The position numbers were made by a program, and so were the translations under genes. This document shows, one piece after another, positions 8,957 to 17,396 of a DNA stretch of 64,000 bases. A model generated the notes under the pieces. It had not been told where the DNA came from and made no database searches. It saw only the letters and a list, made by a program, of their open reading frames with translations. This DNA comes from Gammaproteobacteria bacterium (lineage in GTDB: Bacteria > Pseudomonadota > Gammaproteobacteria > HK1): NCBI GenBank assembly GCA_021773645.1, contig JAJFJU010000016.1:1-64000 (forward strand), read 5' to 3'. The stretch's first letter is position 1, and each line of letters opens with the position of its first letter.

Positions 8957-9002
8957 AAAAAAAAGCCCCTTACAGATGGAATAAATTCTATCTGTAAGGG
9001 GC
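8957..9002 (-). terminator. Rho-independent terminator of the prsT-galE operon
   Basis: A 13-bp stem, GCCCCTTACAGAT (8965-8977) with ATCTGTAAGGGGC (8990-9002), is followed on the minus strand by eight T residues (complement of 8957-8964). It lies about 400 bases past the galE stop, with a repeat in between. On the plus strand there is no T tract, so it serves minus-strand transcription. Confidence 0.85.
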
Positions 9003-9199
9003 GCTGCCACTTCCGTGTAGCTCCGTGTGCACCGAGGCCTCCTTGGCTTCCTTGTGCACGAGGGGACAATCTAGATTATTCCAGTGGGGTGAAGCTATAG
9101 ATAAAGACCCTGGTATTTGTAGGCCATCGTCTAGAGGTTCTTTAAGGAAAGGCCTTTCGGGATTCCGCCCACGCTTCATTTGAATTACTGACTTCAACA

Positions 9200-9380
9200 C
9201 CGTCATTACCCACGAAAGTGGGTGTTCCAGGAGATAATGGCGGTGGAAATAGTGTTTTTGTAGCCATTACAAACCACCGTTTTATAGGGTTGGGAGACGG
9301 CGGTAGGCTGTAGAGCCTACGTGCTACGTGCTACGTGCTCTGGATACCGGTGTTCCACTTCGCTGCAACCGGCATGACGG
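9200..9380. repeat. MITE-like dispersed palindromic element
   Basis: The terminal arms CCGTCAT (9200-9206) and ATGACGG (9374-9380) are exact inverted repeats. Inside the left end is ACCCACGAAAGTGGGT (9208-9223) and inside the right end GATACCGGTG...CACCGG-like sequence. This layout resembles the common proteobacterial elements built from TCATTCCCGCGAAAGCGGGA-type ends. The heptamer CTACGTG is repeated three times in tandem near 9318-9338. No coding sequence is seen. Confidence 0.55.
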
Positions 9381-9396
9381 AGTAAGGGGGTTGCTC

Positions 9397-10386
9397 CTAT
9401 GTGCCCCGTGCTACCAGTTTGCGTTCCCAGGCGAGGCTGGTGCGGACGATGGTATCTAGATCGTCGTAGCGTGGGGTCCAATTAAGTTGTTTGCGGACTT
9501 GTTCGCCGTTGGCGATCAAAGCGGGTGGATCGCCGGCTCGACGGGCTTCTTCATGGATGTTCAGTTTAACGTTTCCTACGCGCTGCACTGAATCCAGCAC
9601 CTCGCGAACACTGAAGCCACTGCCATAGCCACAATTCAAGGTCAGTGAGTCGCCGCCGTTTTCGAGGTGTTCCAGGGCCTTGAGATGGGCGCTTGCCAGG
9701 TCTTCTACGTGGATGTAATCACGGATGCCGGTGCCGTCGGGGGTGGGATAGTCGGTGCCGAAGATGGCAAGTGAGTCGCGTTTTCCCACGGCTGCTTCGC
9801 AGGCGACCTTGATGAGCAGCGTAGCCCCGGGTGTGGATTGGCCGATGCGGCATTCAGGGTCACAGCCAGCGACGTTGAAATAACGCAGGATTCCGTGGCG
9901 CAGATCGCTCGCTGCCGAGAGGTCGCGAAGCATCCACTCGGTCATGAGTTTGGAACTGCCATAGGCGTTAATCGGCTGGGTCGGGGTCTCTTCGGTGACT
10001 GGTTGAACCTCGGGGATGCCGTAGACCGCAGCAGTGGAAGAGAAGATGAAGTGGCGGACCCCGGCCTCGGAACAGCAGGCCAGCAGATTGCGGGAGTTAC
10101 AGGTGTTATTGCCGTAATATTTGAGGGGATTGGAGACCGATTCCGGCACTATCGTATGGGCCGCGAAGTGCAGCACGGTATCGACTTCATGCTCTTTGAG
10201 GATTTGGCGAATGAGGTCATGGTCACCGGTGTCACCCACCACCAGTTCGCCATATAGCACGGCCTCAGCAAAGCCCGTGGAAAGATTATCCAGTACTACG
10301 ATGCGACGTCCGGCTTCGCCGAGTTGGCGGACCACGTGACTGCCGATGTATCCGGCGCCACCAGTTACGAGAATTCCATTAGTCAT
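9397..10386 (-). CDS. galE: UDP-glucose 4-epimerase
   Basis: A 329-residue short-chain dehydrogenase-type enzyme that interconverts UDP-glucose and UDP-galactose in the cytosol for polysaccharide synthesis. The NAD-binding GGAGYIGSH lies at residues 9-17, the catalytic Ser/Thr in FSSTAAVYG, and the YGSSK dyad follows. The C-terminal GIRDYIHVEDLA block is typical of GalE. It follows the prsT gene by 23 bases on the same strand, so it is likely in the same transcript, with the terminator at 8957-9002. Confidence 0.93.
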   Translation of the reverse strand: MTNGILVTGGAGYIGSHVVRQLGEAGRRIVVLDNLSTGFAEAVLYGELVVGDTGDHDLIRQILKEHEVDTVLHFAAHTIVPESVSNPLKYYGNNTCNSRNLLACCSEAGVRHFIFSSTAAVYGIPEVQPVTEETPTQPINAYGSSKLMTEWMLRDLSAASDLRHGILRYFNVAGCDPECRIGQSTPGATLLIKVACEAAVGKRDSLAIFGTDYPTPDGTGIRDYIHVEDLASAHLKALEHLENGGDSLTLNCGYGSGFSVREVLDSVQRVGNVKLNIHEEARRAGDPPALIANGEQVRKQLNWTPRYDDLDTIVRTSLAWERKLVARGT

Positions 10387-10409
10387 AGGAAGTGTTAACC
10401 CGTAGTAGT

Positions 10410-13184
10410 TTAAAGTTGTTCGAGCAATTTATGTGCTTCATCTCGGCCCTGGAAATTATCTTTCCCGATGGCCAACGCTTTCTTCAATGCCTCTCGCGCC
10501 GCTGTTTTATCGCCTGCTTGGGCGAGGGCCGCGCCGAAGTGATAACCGATTTCGGGATTTTTGGGTGCCAGTTCCACGGCCCGGCGCAACAAACCAAGGC
10601 CCTGTTCCACTTTATCGTTCAACACCAGCAGCCAGCCGTAGGTATCGACGATTTCGGCGCGTTTAGGCAGCAAATCATGAGCCTGCCGGGCGTAGTCCAA
10701 GGCTCGTCGGTCGCCCTTGTTCTGGTAGAGCCAAGCAAGGTTGTTGAGGGCAATGATGTGCTTGGGCTGGCGTGTCAGCAGCTTTTCATAATGGCTAATA
10801 GCGAGTTCATCACGACCAGCAATCTGATCGATGCTGGCCAGGCTCAGACGTACCCGTTGATCCTTCGGGTGTGCTTTCAGCCATTTTCCCAAGCCCTTGT
10901 AGGCTGCTTCAGCCGCACCTGTGCCGCGCTGGGCATGATAACGCCGGATGGCGAGGGCCCCAGTGGGTTGCAGGGCCAAAGCTTTTTCATAGGACGCCAG
11001 CGCCTTAGCAGGTAGCTGTTCTACCATATTAATATCACCTTCAAGTAACAGTCCAGCCGCCGCCTTGGGGGCAAGTTTCCGGATTTTTGCGGCGATTAGG
11101 CGGGACTCTTTGAGTCTACCGGTACGCAGTTCCAGATTACCCAGGGCGATGAGGGTGGTCAGATTGTCGGGCGCAAGTTGCAGGGTTTTCTCCAGCGATG
11201 CACGGGTATTGGCGGCATCCCCGGCCTGGCTCTGGGCGAGGGCAAGGTGGAAATGGGCTTCCGCCTCACTGGGGTAGCGTTCGGTGAGGCCATGGAAGGT
11301 GGCGAGGGCGTCGTTGCGTTTACCATTGGCGAGTTGTGCGCGCCCAAGATTGAGCAGCACCACTGGGTTTTCTGGAGCCAGTTTGCGCGCTTCCTCGGCA
11401 ATAACCAGCGCCTCGTCACGCTTGCCACGCTGCAGTAGTCCGGCGACCAGCATGAGCCGTGGTTGTAGGGCGCGGGCATTGCTACGACGAGCCTGTTGCA
11501 GCAGTTCTATGCCCTTTTCAATTTTGCCGGCCTGGCCATGGATCCGGGCAAGGCCTACCAGCGCTAAGGTTTGAGTTGGGTGTTTGGCAATGATGGCCTC
11601 ATAGCGCTTTTGTGCGCCTGCCCGATCATCGCTCTGAATATCCATACGCGCCAAATTGAGCGCTGCCCCGATATAGTCAGGGTTTATCTCCAAGGCTTTT
11701 TGATACTGCTTGCGAGCTTGGACAGGAACCTTTTTTCCTTCAAAAGCAGCACCCATGAGATTCCAGGGAATGGGGTTTTCTGGTTGTTTTTCAGTGAGGC
11801 TATGAGCCGCCTCAAGGGCTTTATCAAAGTGCTTATTGCGCAGATGGGTGAATATCAATAGCACATCAGCTCGGTGAAATTTTGGATCGAGCTTCACCGC
11901 TGACTTAAGCTCACTAACCGCTTGCTCCGCTGAGCCTGTGGCGAGATGGCTAATGGCGAGTTGGGTACGAATGGCCGCGGCATCCGGTGCCAGCGCCGCA
12001 GCCTTTTCCAGATACTCTGCACCTTTAGCAAAATCCCGGCTGCTCATATAGGCGCTGCCGAGCAGGGCGAGCAGTTGGGGGTCTTTGCTCTCTGGCCGGA
12101 TGACCGCGAGCAAGGTTTTTACAGCCTCAGCGGCTTGACCCTGCTCCATTTGCACTGCAGCCAGAAGCTTGCGCGCGGGAATGTGACCTGGAAGGGCGGT
12201 AACAAAGCGCTCGAGAAAGGAGTGGGCTTGGTCAAACTCACGTTTTTCATAATGGATCGCCCCCATGAGTAGCAGGCTACGCATGTGATTAGGCTGAACG
12301 CTCAACACCTCGCGCAGTGCCTGCTGGGCGCTATCAATATCCCGTCGTTGTTGTGCCGCTACAGCACGCAGATAATTCACCAGTGGGTGTTTTGAACTTG
12401 CTTTGGTCAATACCGCAAGTTGCTCTTCGGCCCCTTCGGTGTTTTCCAGTGCCAGGAAACTACGGGCCAGACCGAGGCGTGCGCCTGCATTATTGGGGGA
12501 TAGTGTGAGAGCTTCCTGGAAGGCCGATTGCGCCGCTTCGAAGCGAGATTGAGAAAATTCAAGCTCACCTTTCAGCATCCAGGCCTGAACATCCTTGCTG
12601 GAGACCTCTAGCGTGCGATCCAACTGTTTTTCCGCTTCCTCAAACTTGCGTTGACTGAGAGCGATGATCGCCAGGCCGCGTTGGGCCTCGGCATTTTTCG
12701 GGTCCAGTTCCAGCGCTTTGTTGAAAGCAGAACGAGATTTTTCAGGCTTATTAAGGCCGAGGTAGGCCTGGGCGCGGAATAGGTTCAGGGATTTTTCACC
12801 CAGCTCATCCTGCGGAGTCCCCAAGCGTCCCAAGACTTCCTCGAACTTACCTTGGAGTAGCAGGGCACGCAGCAGAACCGGCTGGAGTTCGCTGCCTTTA
12901 TAGCCCAGATCTCGGGCCCGCCGGATTTCTTTGGTGGCGGCGGCACCCTGACCCAGCTGCAGATAGATATTGCCCAGTTTCCAGCGAGCATCGCGATGTT
13001 CCGAATCCTTTTGCAGGACATTTTTCAGCTCAATGACGGCCTCACGAAACTGTCCTTCGGCAATGTATTTATCGGCATTTTTAAGATGCTCCTCAACGCC
13101 ATCACCACAAGCACTAAGGCTGAAAAACAGGAGAAAAACAAAGTAACGGATGGCCGCAGGATGGGCACGGTTTAAAATTGCCAT
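10410..13184 (-). CDS. prsT: PEP-CTERM system TPR-repeat lipoprotein PrsT
   Basis: A 924-residue lipoprotein made almost wholly of tetratricopeptide repeats. The signal peptide ends in the lipobox LSAC, giving lipidated Cys26. Repeats such as AEGQFREAVIELKNVLQKD recur every 34 residues to the C-terminus. Length, lipobox and setting fit PrsT, the large TPR protein found beside exosortase A loci, which may act in export or assembly of exopolysaccharide or PEP-CTERM proteins at the membrane. The 201-residue membrane protein gene lies 74 bases upstream and galE 23 bases downstream, both on the same strand. Exact function is not established. Confidence 0.92.
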   Translation of the reverse strand: MAILNRAHPAAIRYFVFLLFFSLSACGDGVEEHLKNADKYIAEGQFREAVIELKNVLQKDSEHRDARWKLGNIYLQLGQGAAATKEIRRARDLGYKGSELQPVLLRALLLQGKFEEVLGRLGTPQDELGEKSLNLFRAQAYLGLNKPEKSRSAFNKALELDPKNAEAQRGLAIIALSQRKFEEAEKQLDRTLEVSSKDVQAWMLKGELEFSQSRFEAAQSAFQEALTLSPNNAGARLGLARSFLALENTEGAEEQLAVLTKASSKHPLVNYLRAVAAQQRRDIDSAQQALREVLSVQPNHMRSLLLMGAIHYEKREFDQAHSFLERFVTALPGHIPARKLLAAVQMEQGQAAEAVKTLLAVIRPESKDPQLLALLGSAYMSSRDFAKGAEYLEKAAALAPDAAAIRTQLAISHLATGSAEQAVSELKSAVKLDPKFHRADVLLIFTHLRNKHFDKALEAAHSLTEKQPENPIPWNLMGAAFEGKKVPVQARKQYQKALEINPDYIGAALNLARMDIQSDDRAGAQKRYEAIIAKHPTQTLALVGLARIHGQAGKIEKGIELLQQARRSNARALQPRLMLVAGLLQRGKRDEALVIAEEARKLAPENPVVLLNLGRAQLANGKRNDALATFHGLTERYPSEAEAHFHLALAQSQAGDAANTRASLEKTLQLAPDNLTTLIALGNLELRTGRLKESRLIAAKIRKLAPKAAAGLLLEGDINMVEQLPAKALASYEKALALQPTGALAIRRYHAQRGTGAAEAAYKGLGKWLKAHPKDQRVRLSLASIDQIAGRDELAISHYEKLLTRQPKHIIALNNLAWLYQNKGDRRALDYARQAHDLLPKRAEIVDTYGWLLVLNDKVEQGLGLLRRAVELAPKNPEIGYHFGAALAQAGDKTAAREALKKALAIGKDNFQGRDEAHKLLEQL

Positions 13185-13221
13185 ATCAGCAGAGATTCCT
13201 TGGCATGGGCGCCGCGCAGCC

Positions 13222-13242
13222 TTTCAGGCTGGCAGCCTGAAA
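13222..13242. other. Perfect 21-base palindrome upstream of prsT
   Basis: TTTCAGGCTG-G-CAGCCTGAAA is a perfect inverted repeat with a single central base, 38 bases before the prsT start. Neither strand has a T tract directly after it, so it is not a standard terminator. It could be an operator for a dimeric regulator or a transcript hairpin between the two genes. Confidence 0.45.
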
Positions 13243-13258
13243 AAGAGGGTTTTATTAA

Positions 13259-13864
13259 CTACTTGATCTTAAAGGTACTTTCCCCGTTCTTGTCGAACAG
13301 GACTAGGGTGGGGTTATCTTCTGCTGTCATCTCGAAAGTGGCGCGCGTCTTGCCGGTTTTATCGGATAGATCGATGAACGGCGTGTCGTCAAAGCGCATA
13401 CCGAGAGACATACGTGGCTTGCCATTGCGATCGAGCAACTGCAGTACCGGCACACGGGAATACATGCGCAAAAACAGCCGTGGATTGCCATCACTGTCCA
13501 TGAGCTTCAATTGCTTTGATTCCACCAGGGTTTGCCTGACGATGGCGCTGGCGGGGACGAATTTATCGGCAACCAGAAATCCGCTGAGCAGGACTAGAAA
13601 ACCCACCAATAATTTCATCAGCAGGTTATTTCGCTCCAGTTTTGCCAACCGCGGAAGGACTGAGTCGGCAGTAGCCGTGGCGGATGGTACGGCTGCATCT
13701 GGAGTGGTGTTTGGGGGGGAGCCAGGCCTGACGGCACGCCTGACAGCCCGCAGTTTTCCAGTATCTATAGTGCTGTCGTTGATACGCCGCTCCTCCTGTT
13801 CTTCCTTTGACGTTTTATCCCACGAACCGCTTTGGGTTCGGGCATCCGATATGGGCTGCTTCAT
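13259..13864 (-). CDS. Membrane protein with four DxxG repeats, unknown function
   Basis: I do not recognise a named family. The 201-residue product has a charged, low-complexity N-terminus (1-75), one membrane helix at about 83-99, and an outer segment of four repeats of about 23 residues. Their Asp residues are at 123, 145, 168 and 191, with pattern L-x-D-x-x-G-x-x-R-x-x-hydrophobic, for example LMDSDGNPRLFLRM and LLDRNGKPRMSLGM. Such spacing suggests stacked beta-hairpins. The topology would place the repeats in the periplasm. It is the first gene of the minus-strand run with prsT and galE, so an envelope or exopolysaccharide role is plausible. Confidence 0.8.
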   Translation of the reverse strand: MKQPISDARTQSGSWDKTSKEEQEERRINDSTIDTGKLRAVRRAVRPGSPPNTTPDAAVPSATATADSVLPRLAKLERNNLLMKLLVGFLVLLSGFLVADKFVPASAIVRQTLVESKQLKLMDSDGNPRLFLRMYSRVPVLQLLDRNGKPRMSLGMRFDDTPFIDLSDKTGKTRATFEMTAEDNPTLVLFDKNGESTFKIK

Positions 13865-14116
13865 CTACCTTGTTTCCTTGTTTGGCCACATAAGGCCTCG
13901 TGACGGTACGCTTCCCTGCTGCGGCTAAGTTTAGGGCAGGTGGCTGCGAAATCCCACCAGAGGTAATGGGCTTGTTAGCGGTTGTTCCGAGAGGGTCTAG
14001 CGAGTAAGCGGCAGGTTGGGGGATCTCTTTAGCCCATTGCCCGGCTACTGCCTGGAGATAGCAACGTTGTGAGCGGCTATAATCGGACAACGAGTTCATT
14101 CTTTTGGGAGGGGATG

Positions 14117-14854
14117 ATGGGACAACAAAATCGCCGTGCAAGCTACCGTGTTACGCCAGATTCTGCTGATGAGATGGCGGTAACGCTACAAACTCTGTCT
14201 GGCCAGCATTCGGCCGCAGAGGTTATCGACATTAATGTGGATGGAGCCGGGACCCGTTTCGCAAGTGACGAAGCCATTGCTCTCGGGATTGGGGAGCGGG
14301 TCAAACTTTCACTCTCGTCCTCACGTTTTAGCGCACCCGTTGAATTGGAGGCAACGGTGGTCGGCAAGAAAGAACGGGAGTCGGAGCGGGATTATAGTTT
14401 TCACTTCCAGGGGCAAGGGAAGATTGATACCGAGTTTCCGCAAGAGTTCTACGAAATGTTCAATCGCCGCGGGGCCTACCGGGCCGTGGAGCCAGAAAAC
14501 GAGAATCCCATTGATGTAGGGTTACGGATCCCGGATTCTGCGGGCATAAGAAGTGTGGGTATTGCCCGACTTATGAACATCTCTGCGACCGGGATGGGTG
14601 CCTTGGCTGAGCCGGATACCGACCAAGTCATGGGGGATAACCAGTTCGTTGAACTGTCCTTGGGGTTGCCACCCAATATGACGGCAATCAACCTGGGGGC
14701 ATGGATCCATAACCGCGAGGTTCAGGAGCAGGGTATTTATTACGGACTGAAATTTGATGCCCAGCGATCTCAGGACTTTCTAGCCATGGAAGAAGAGATA
14801 GTCGATTACGTGATGTGCCGTTATTACGACAAGATGCAGCAACGTGCTCTTTAA
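14117..14854 (+). CDS. Tandem PilZ-domain protein
   Basis: A 245-residue cytosolic protein with two PilZ-like halves; PilZ domains bind cyclic di-GMP. The first half has RRASYR at 6-11 but DINVDG where D/NxSxxG is expected (Ser replaced by Asn). The second has RRGAYR at 117-122 and a full NISATG at 154-159, so it is the better candidate for ligand binding. The second ATG (14117) is chosen because GGGAGG lies 5 bases upstream; the ATG at 14114 is too close to it. A TATAAT hexamer lies at 14078-14083 without a clear -35. The cysteine-cluster gene follows after 6 bases. c-di-GMP control of matrix production is plausible here. Confidence 0.85.
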   Translation: MGQQNRRASYRVTPDSADEMAVTLQTLSGQHSAAEVIDINVDGAGTRFASDEAIALGIGERVKLSLSSSRFSAPVELEATVVGKKERESERDYSFHFQGQGKIDTEFPQEFYEMFNRRGAYRAVEPENENPIDVGLRIPDSAGIRSVGIARLMNISATGMGALAEPDTDQVMGDNQFVELSLGLPPNMTAINLGAWIHNREVQEQGIYYGLKFDAQRSQDFLAMEEEIVDYVMCRYYDKMQQRAL

Positions 14855-14860
14855 TCAGCC

Positions 14861-15742
14861 GTGGTAAGTGAATTTCGATTTTCCTGCACCGCCTGCGGTC
14901 GTTGTTGTAATGCACCTCCGGGCATGCGCCTTGCTGAGGCCTTCAGGCTTTCAGACATTTTCATTCCCGGGCTACGTTTTCGCACCCACGTTATTGCCGA
15001 CCCGAGCGATCCCGATGGCCTCTATGCCTGGAACGGTGGATCCAGTTTTCGTCTCTCGCCACCGCGTAAGAAAGAGTTTGCAGAAGCCATGCAGGACTTT
15101 TGTCGAGAGCGCTATCGGTTTATAGCCCGCCATCCAATCTATCCCTTCGATCTGTTCGTTTCGGCTATCTCCGAGCACGTGAGCCTTGAGCGAGGCTTAT
15201 GTCCTGCTCTGGCAGACAAAGCCTGCTCCATCTACGAGCGTCGGCCGTCTGTGTGCAAAACCGTGCCCCTGGACGGTACCGTACCTGAGGCATTCCAGGG
15301 CGAGGCGCTGGCTTTTTTCCGCGGATATATCACCCATGCTGAAGATGGAGAGTGTGATTTTGAGGCGTCCGCTCCAGTGATGTTTGAAGGAGCGCGCATC
15401 GTGGCGAAAGAGGATCGGGATGCCTGGCTCCAGACTACAGCCAAGTGTGAAACTGCGGAGCAGCTAATTGATAGTCACCTTTTAGGCGCTATGGAAATGA
15501 CCCCGGAAAAACTCTGGAATGTGTCCGAATCCGGCTTTCCATTAATCACTGATTTTTCACCGGCGGTGGAAAGTCTTGCTAAAGAAGATGCGGAAGCAGG
15601 CAATATTTTCTACCAAAATCAATTGCAGGTGATTGACCGGGAGTTGGCTCAATCTGGTGAAACTACTAGTTCTGAATTATTAAGGCAACTGACCAACTTC
15701 CGGGACCGCTACGTAGAGATTCTTCAGAAAAAGGCATTCTGA
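14861..15742 (+). CDS. YkgJ-like cysteine-cluster protein
   Basis: A 293-residue soluble protein with the N-terminal CTACGRCC cluster and later Cys residues in LCPALADKACSIYERRPSVCK, the pattern of the YkgJ/zinc- or iron-binding cysteine-cluster family. The function of that family is unsettled; metal binding is expected. The GTG start at 14861 is 6 bases after the PilZ gene stop, so the two are likely cotranscribed. No signal peptide or membrane segment is visible. The C-terminal 130 residues are mostly helical and not recognised. Confidence 0.82.
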   Translation: MVSEFRFSCTACGRCCNAPPGMRLAEAFRLSDIFIPGLRFRTHVIADPSDPDGLYAWNGGSSFRLSPPRKKEFAEAMQDFCRERYRFIARHPIYPFDLFVSAISEHVSLERGLCPALADKACSIYERRPSVCKTVPLDGTVPEAFQGEALAFFRGYITHAEDGECDFEASAPVMFEGARIVAKEDRDAWLQTTAKCETAEQLIDSHLLGAMEMTPEKLWNVSESGFPLITDFSPAVESLAKEDAEAGNIFYQNQLQVIDRELAQSGETTSSELLRQLTNFRDRYVEILQKKAF

Positions 15743-15864
15743 GAAGCGCATCAATACATTTTCCCGGGCGTGAAATGAGGATGGTAGCCATGAGGTACAC
15801 CGCACACAGTCCGGAAACGCTGTCCTGTGACTGACTTTGAAACATTTCCCACAACATACCGCCG

Positions 15865-16958
15865 ATGAATAAAACCGCTAAGGCCATGGTTTTTGACGGC
15901 CCAGGAAAACCACTGAGATCCGCCAACTTTCCATTACCCACGCTTGCTGCTGGAGAGGCCTTGGTACAGGTGAGCTGTTCGACACTCTGCGGTAGCGACG
16001 TGGGAACTTTCTTTGGGCGCCGGGCGGCACCAACTCCCACGATACTCGGACACGAAATCATGGGATTCATCGAGGGGCTTGCCGAGGTCGACCCTCCACG
16101 CGACTTCCGGGGTGGGGCGTTGGTTGTTGGTGACCGCGTGACCTGGACAGTGGCTGCGAACTGCAGGACCTGCTTTTTTTTAAAAATGGTTTGCCACAGA
16201 AATGTGAAAACCTTTTTAAATATGGTCACGAGAGAATTTCTGACAGTCACCCTTTTAGTGGCGGGCTTGCCGAATATTGTCATCTCGCGCCAGGGACCGT
16301 GATTCTCAAGGTGCCCGATGCACTACCCGATACTATCGCTTGTCCGGTCAATTGCGCGACTGCGACGGTAGCAGCTGGTTTTCGGCTCGCGGCTTTGCCG
16401 GTGGGCGGGGCCTCAGTTCTCGTTATCGGCGCAGGAATGCTGGGACTGATGGCGACGGCCATGGCACGTTCGGGTGGAGCGCGCGAGGTGATTGTCTGTG
16501 ATGTTCAGGCGGATCGTCTGGAGCAGGCAAAGCGTTTTGGCGCCACTCGGGTTTTTCGTGTCGGAGATGCGCCTGAAACGCTTGAGGGGATTATTGTCCA
16601 GGCCACGGACGGACGTGGTGCCGATCTCGCCATGGATCTGACCGGCGTGGCCGACGCCATGGAGCTTTCACTTGCGCACCTGCGTGTCGGTGGCGTCTGC
16701 ATCTGGATTGGGGCAGTGCATCCCAGTCGGCCGATCCCGCTGGACGCAGAAAACCTCGTGCGCCGCATGACGAAAATCGTGGGTGTTCACAACTACGCGC
16801 CTGAAGACCTGGCCACTGCGCTGGCATTCACCGAATCCAACGTTGGGGCGTATCCTTTTGGAGAACTTGTTTCGCAGAGTTTCCCCCTGGAGCAAGCGAA
16901 TGAGGCCTTTGAGGCGGCGCAAGCCTCGGGCGCCTACCGAGTAGCAATCAAACCGTAA
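15865..16958 (+). pseudogene. Zinc-type alcohol dehydrogenase (MDR family), frameshifted
   Basis: Two overlapping frames together make one medium-chain dehydrogenase of about 363 residues. The first (from ATG 15865) has LCGSDVGTFFG and ILGHEIMGFIEG, the catalytic-zinc Cys and the GHE motif. The second (open to 16958) has the NAD-binding VLVIGAGMLGLMA and runs to the normal C-terminus. The break is in a T8-A5 run at 16174-16186. Restoring one G after the seventh T gives TGT, the third Cys of the structural-zinc set (C-x2-C-x2-C-x7-C), so a one-base deletion best explains it. It could be a true null allele or a homopolymer sequencing error. It is not obviously part of an operon. Confidence 0.85.
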
Positions 16959-17060
16959 TCGGTGACGGGAAATGGTTAGGCAGGATTACGCCGCCGAAAT
17001 GGTGTGTTTTGGCTCGCGAAATATTGCCGCTTGGGGTGTGGGAGAGCCGGGAGGCTTGGG

Positions 17061-17094
17061 TAAAAATAAAATGCCCCGCGCTGGGGCGGGGCAT
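17061..17094 (-). terminator. Terminator of the small PEP-CTERM gene
   Basis: The stem TGCCCCGC / GCGGGGCA (17072-17093) is followed on the minus strand by ATTTTATTTTTA (complement of 17061-17070). It sits 28 bases past the stop of the 57-codon PEP-CTERM gene, supporting that this short frame is a transcribed gene. Confidence 0.82.
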
Positions 17095-17121
17095 TGGTCG
17101 GCAATAAAGAACGCCGACGAC

Positions 17122-17295
17122 TTACTTTTTTTTGCGCCTGCTGAATGCTATCCCGGCCAGGCCGAGGCCCAACAGGATGAGGGTGGATGGTTCAGGCACG
17201 CTAATGTCGGGAAGGGGGCCTGTGCCACCGGCAAAGGCCGCCGTCGTTGCCAGACTTAAGAGAGCGGTGCTGGCTAATTTATAAAGGGTTTTCAT
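17122..17295 (-). CDS. Minimal PEP-CTERM protein (57 residues)
   Basis: This short gene encodes a signal peptide (MKTLYKLASTALLSLATTAA, cleavage probably after AFA at 23), a linker of about ten residues (GGTGPLPDIS) and a complete PEP-CTERM tail: VPEP, a glycine-rich hydrophobic helix and the basic end SRRKKK. It should therefore be exported, recognised and cleaved by exosortase A at the inner membrane, leaving only a very short peptide. The Shine-Dalgarno AAGGAG is 8 bases before the ATG. A terminator follows (17061-17094) and a sigma-54 type element precedes it (17379-17396). Role unknown: perhaps a released peptide, an exosortase decoy or a remnant. Confidence 0.88.
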   Translation of the reverse strand: MKTLYKLASTALLSLATTAAFAGGTGPLPDISVPEPSTLILLGLGLAGIAFSRRKKK

Positions 17296-17378
17296 GGGTT
17301 GTATCTCCTTCCAAAAATGACGTATGGGCCAGTGGGACCCGTCGACAACGGGGGAGTCCTAGCTGCTGGAAAGGAAGG

Positions 17379-17396
17379 GAGCAAGACTCGCGCCAA
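17379..17396 (-). promoter_or_regulatory. Sigma-54 (-24/-12) promoter of the small PEP-CTERM gene
   Basis: On the minus strand the sequence reads TTGGCGCGAGTCTTGCT, close to the RpoN consensus TGGCAC-N5-TTGCW. The invariant GG (17394-17393) and GC (17382-17381) have the required 10-base spacing. Start of transcription would fall near 17369, giving a leader of about 75 bases. Exosortase A loci often encode the PrsK/PrsR pair, and RpoN-dependent expression of PEP-CTERM genes is known in floc-forming bacteria. Confidence 0.72.
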
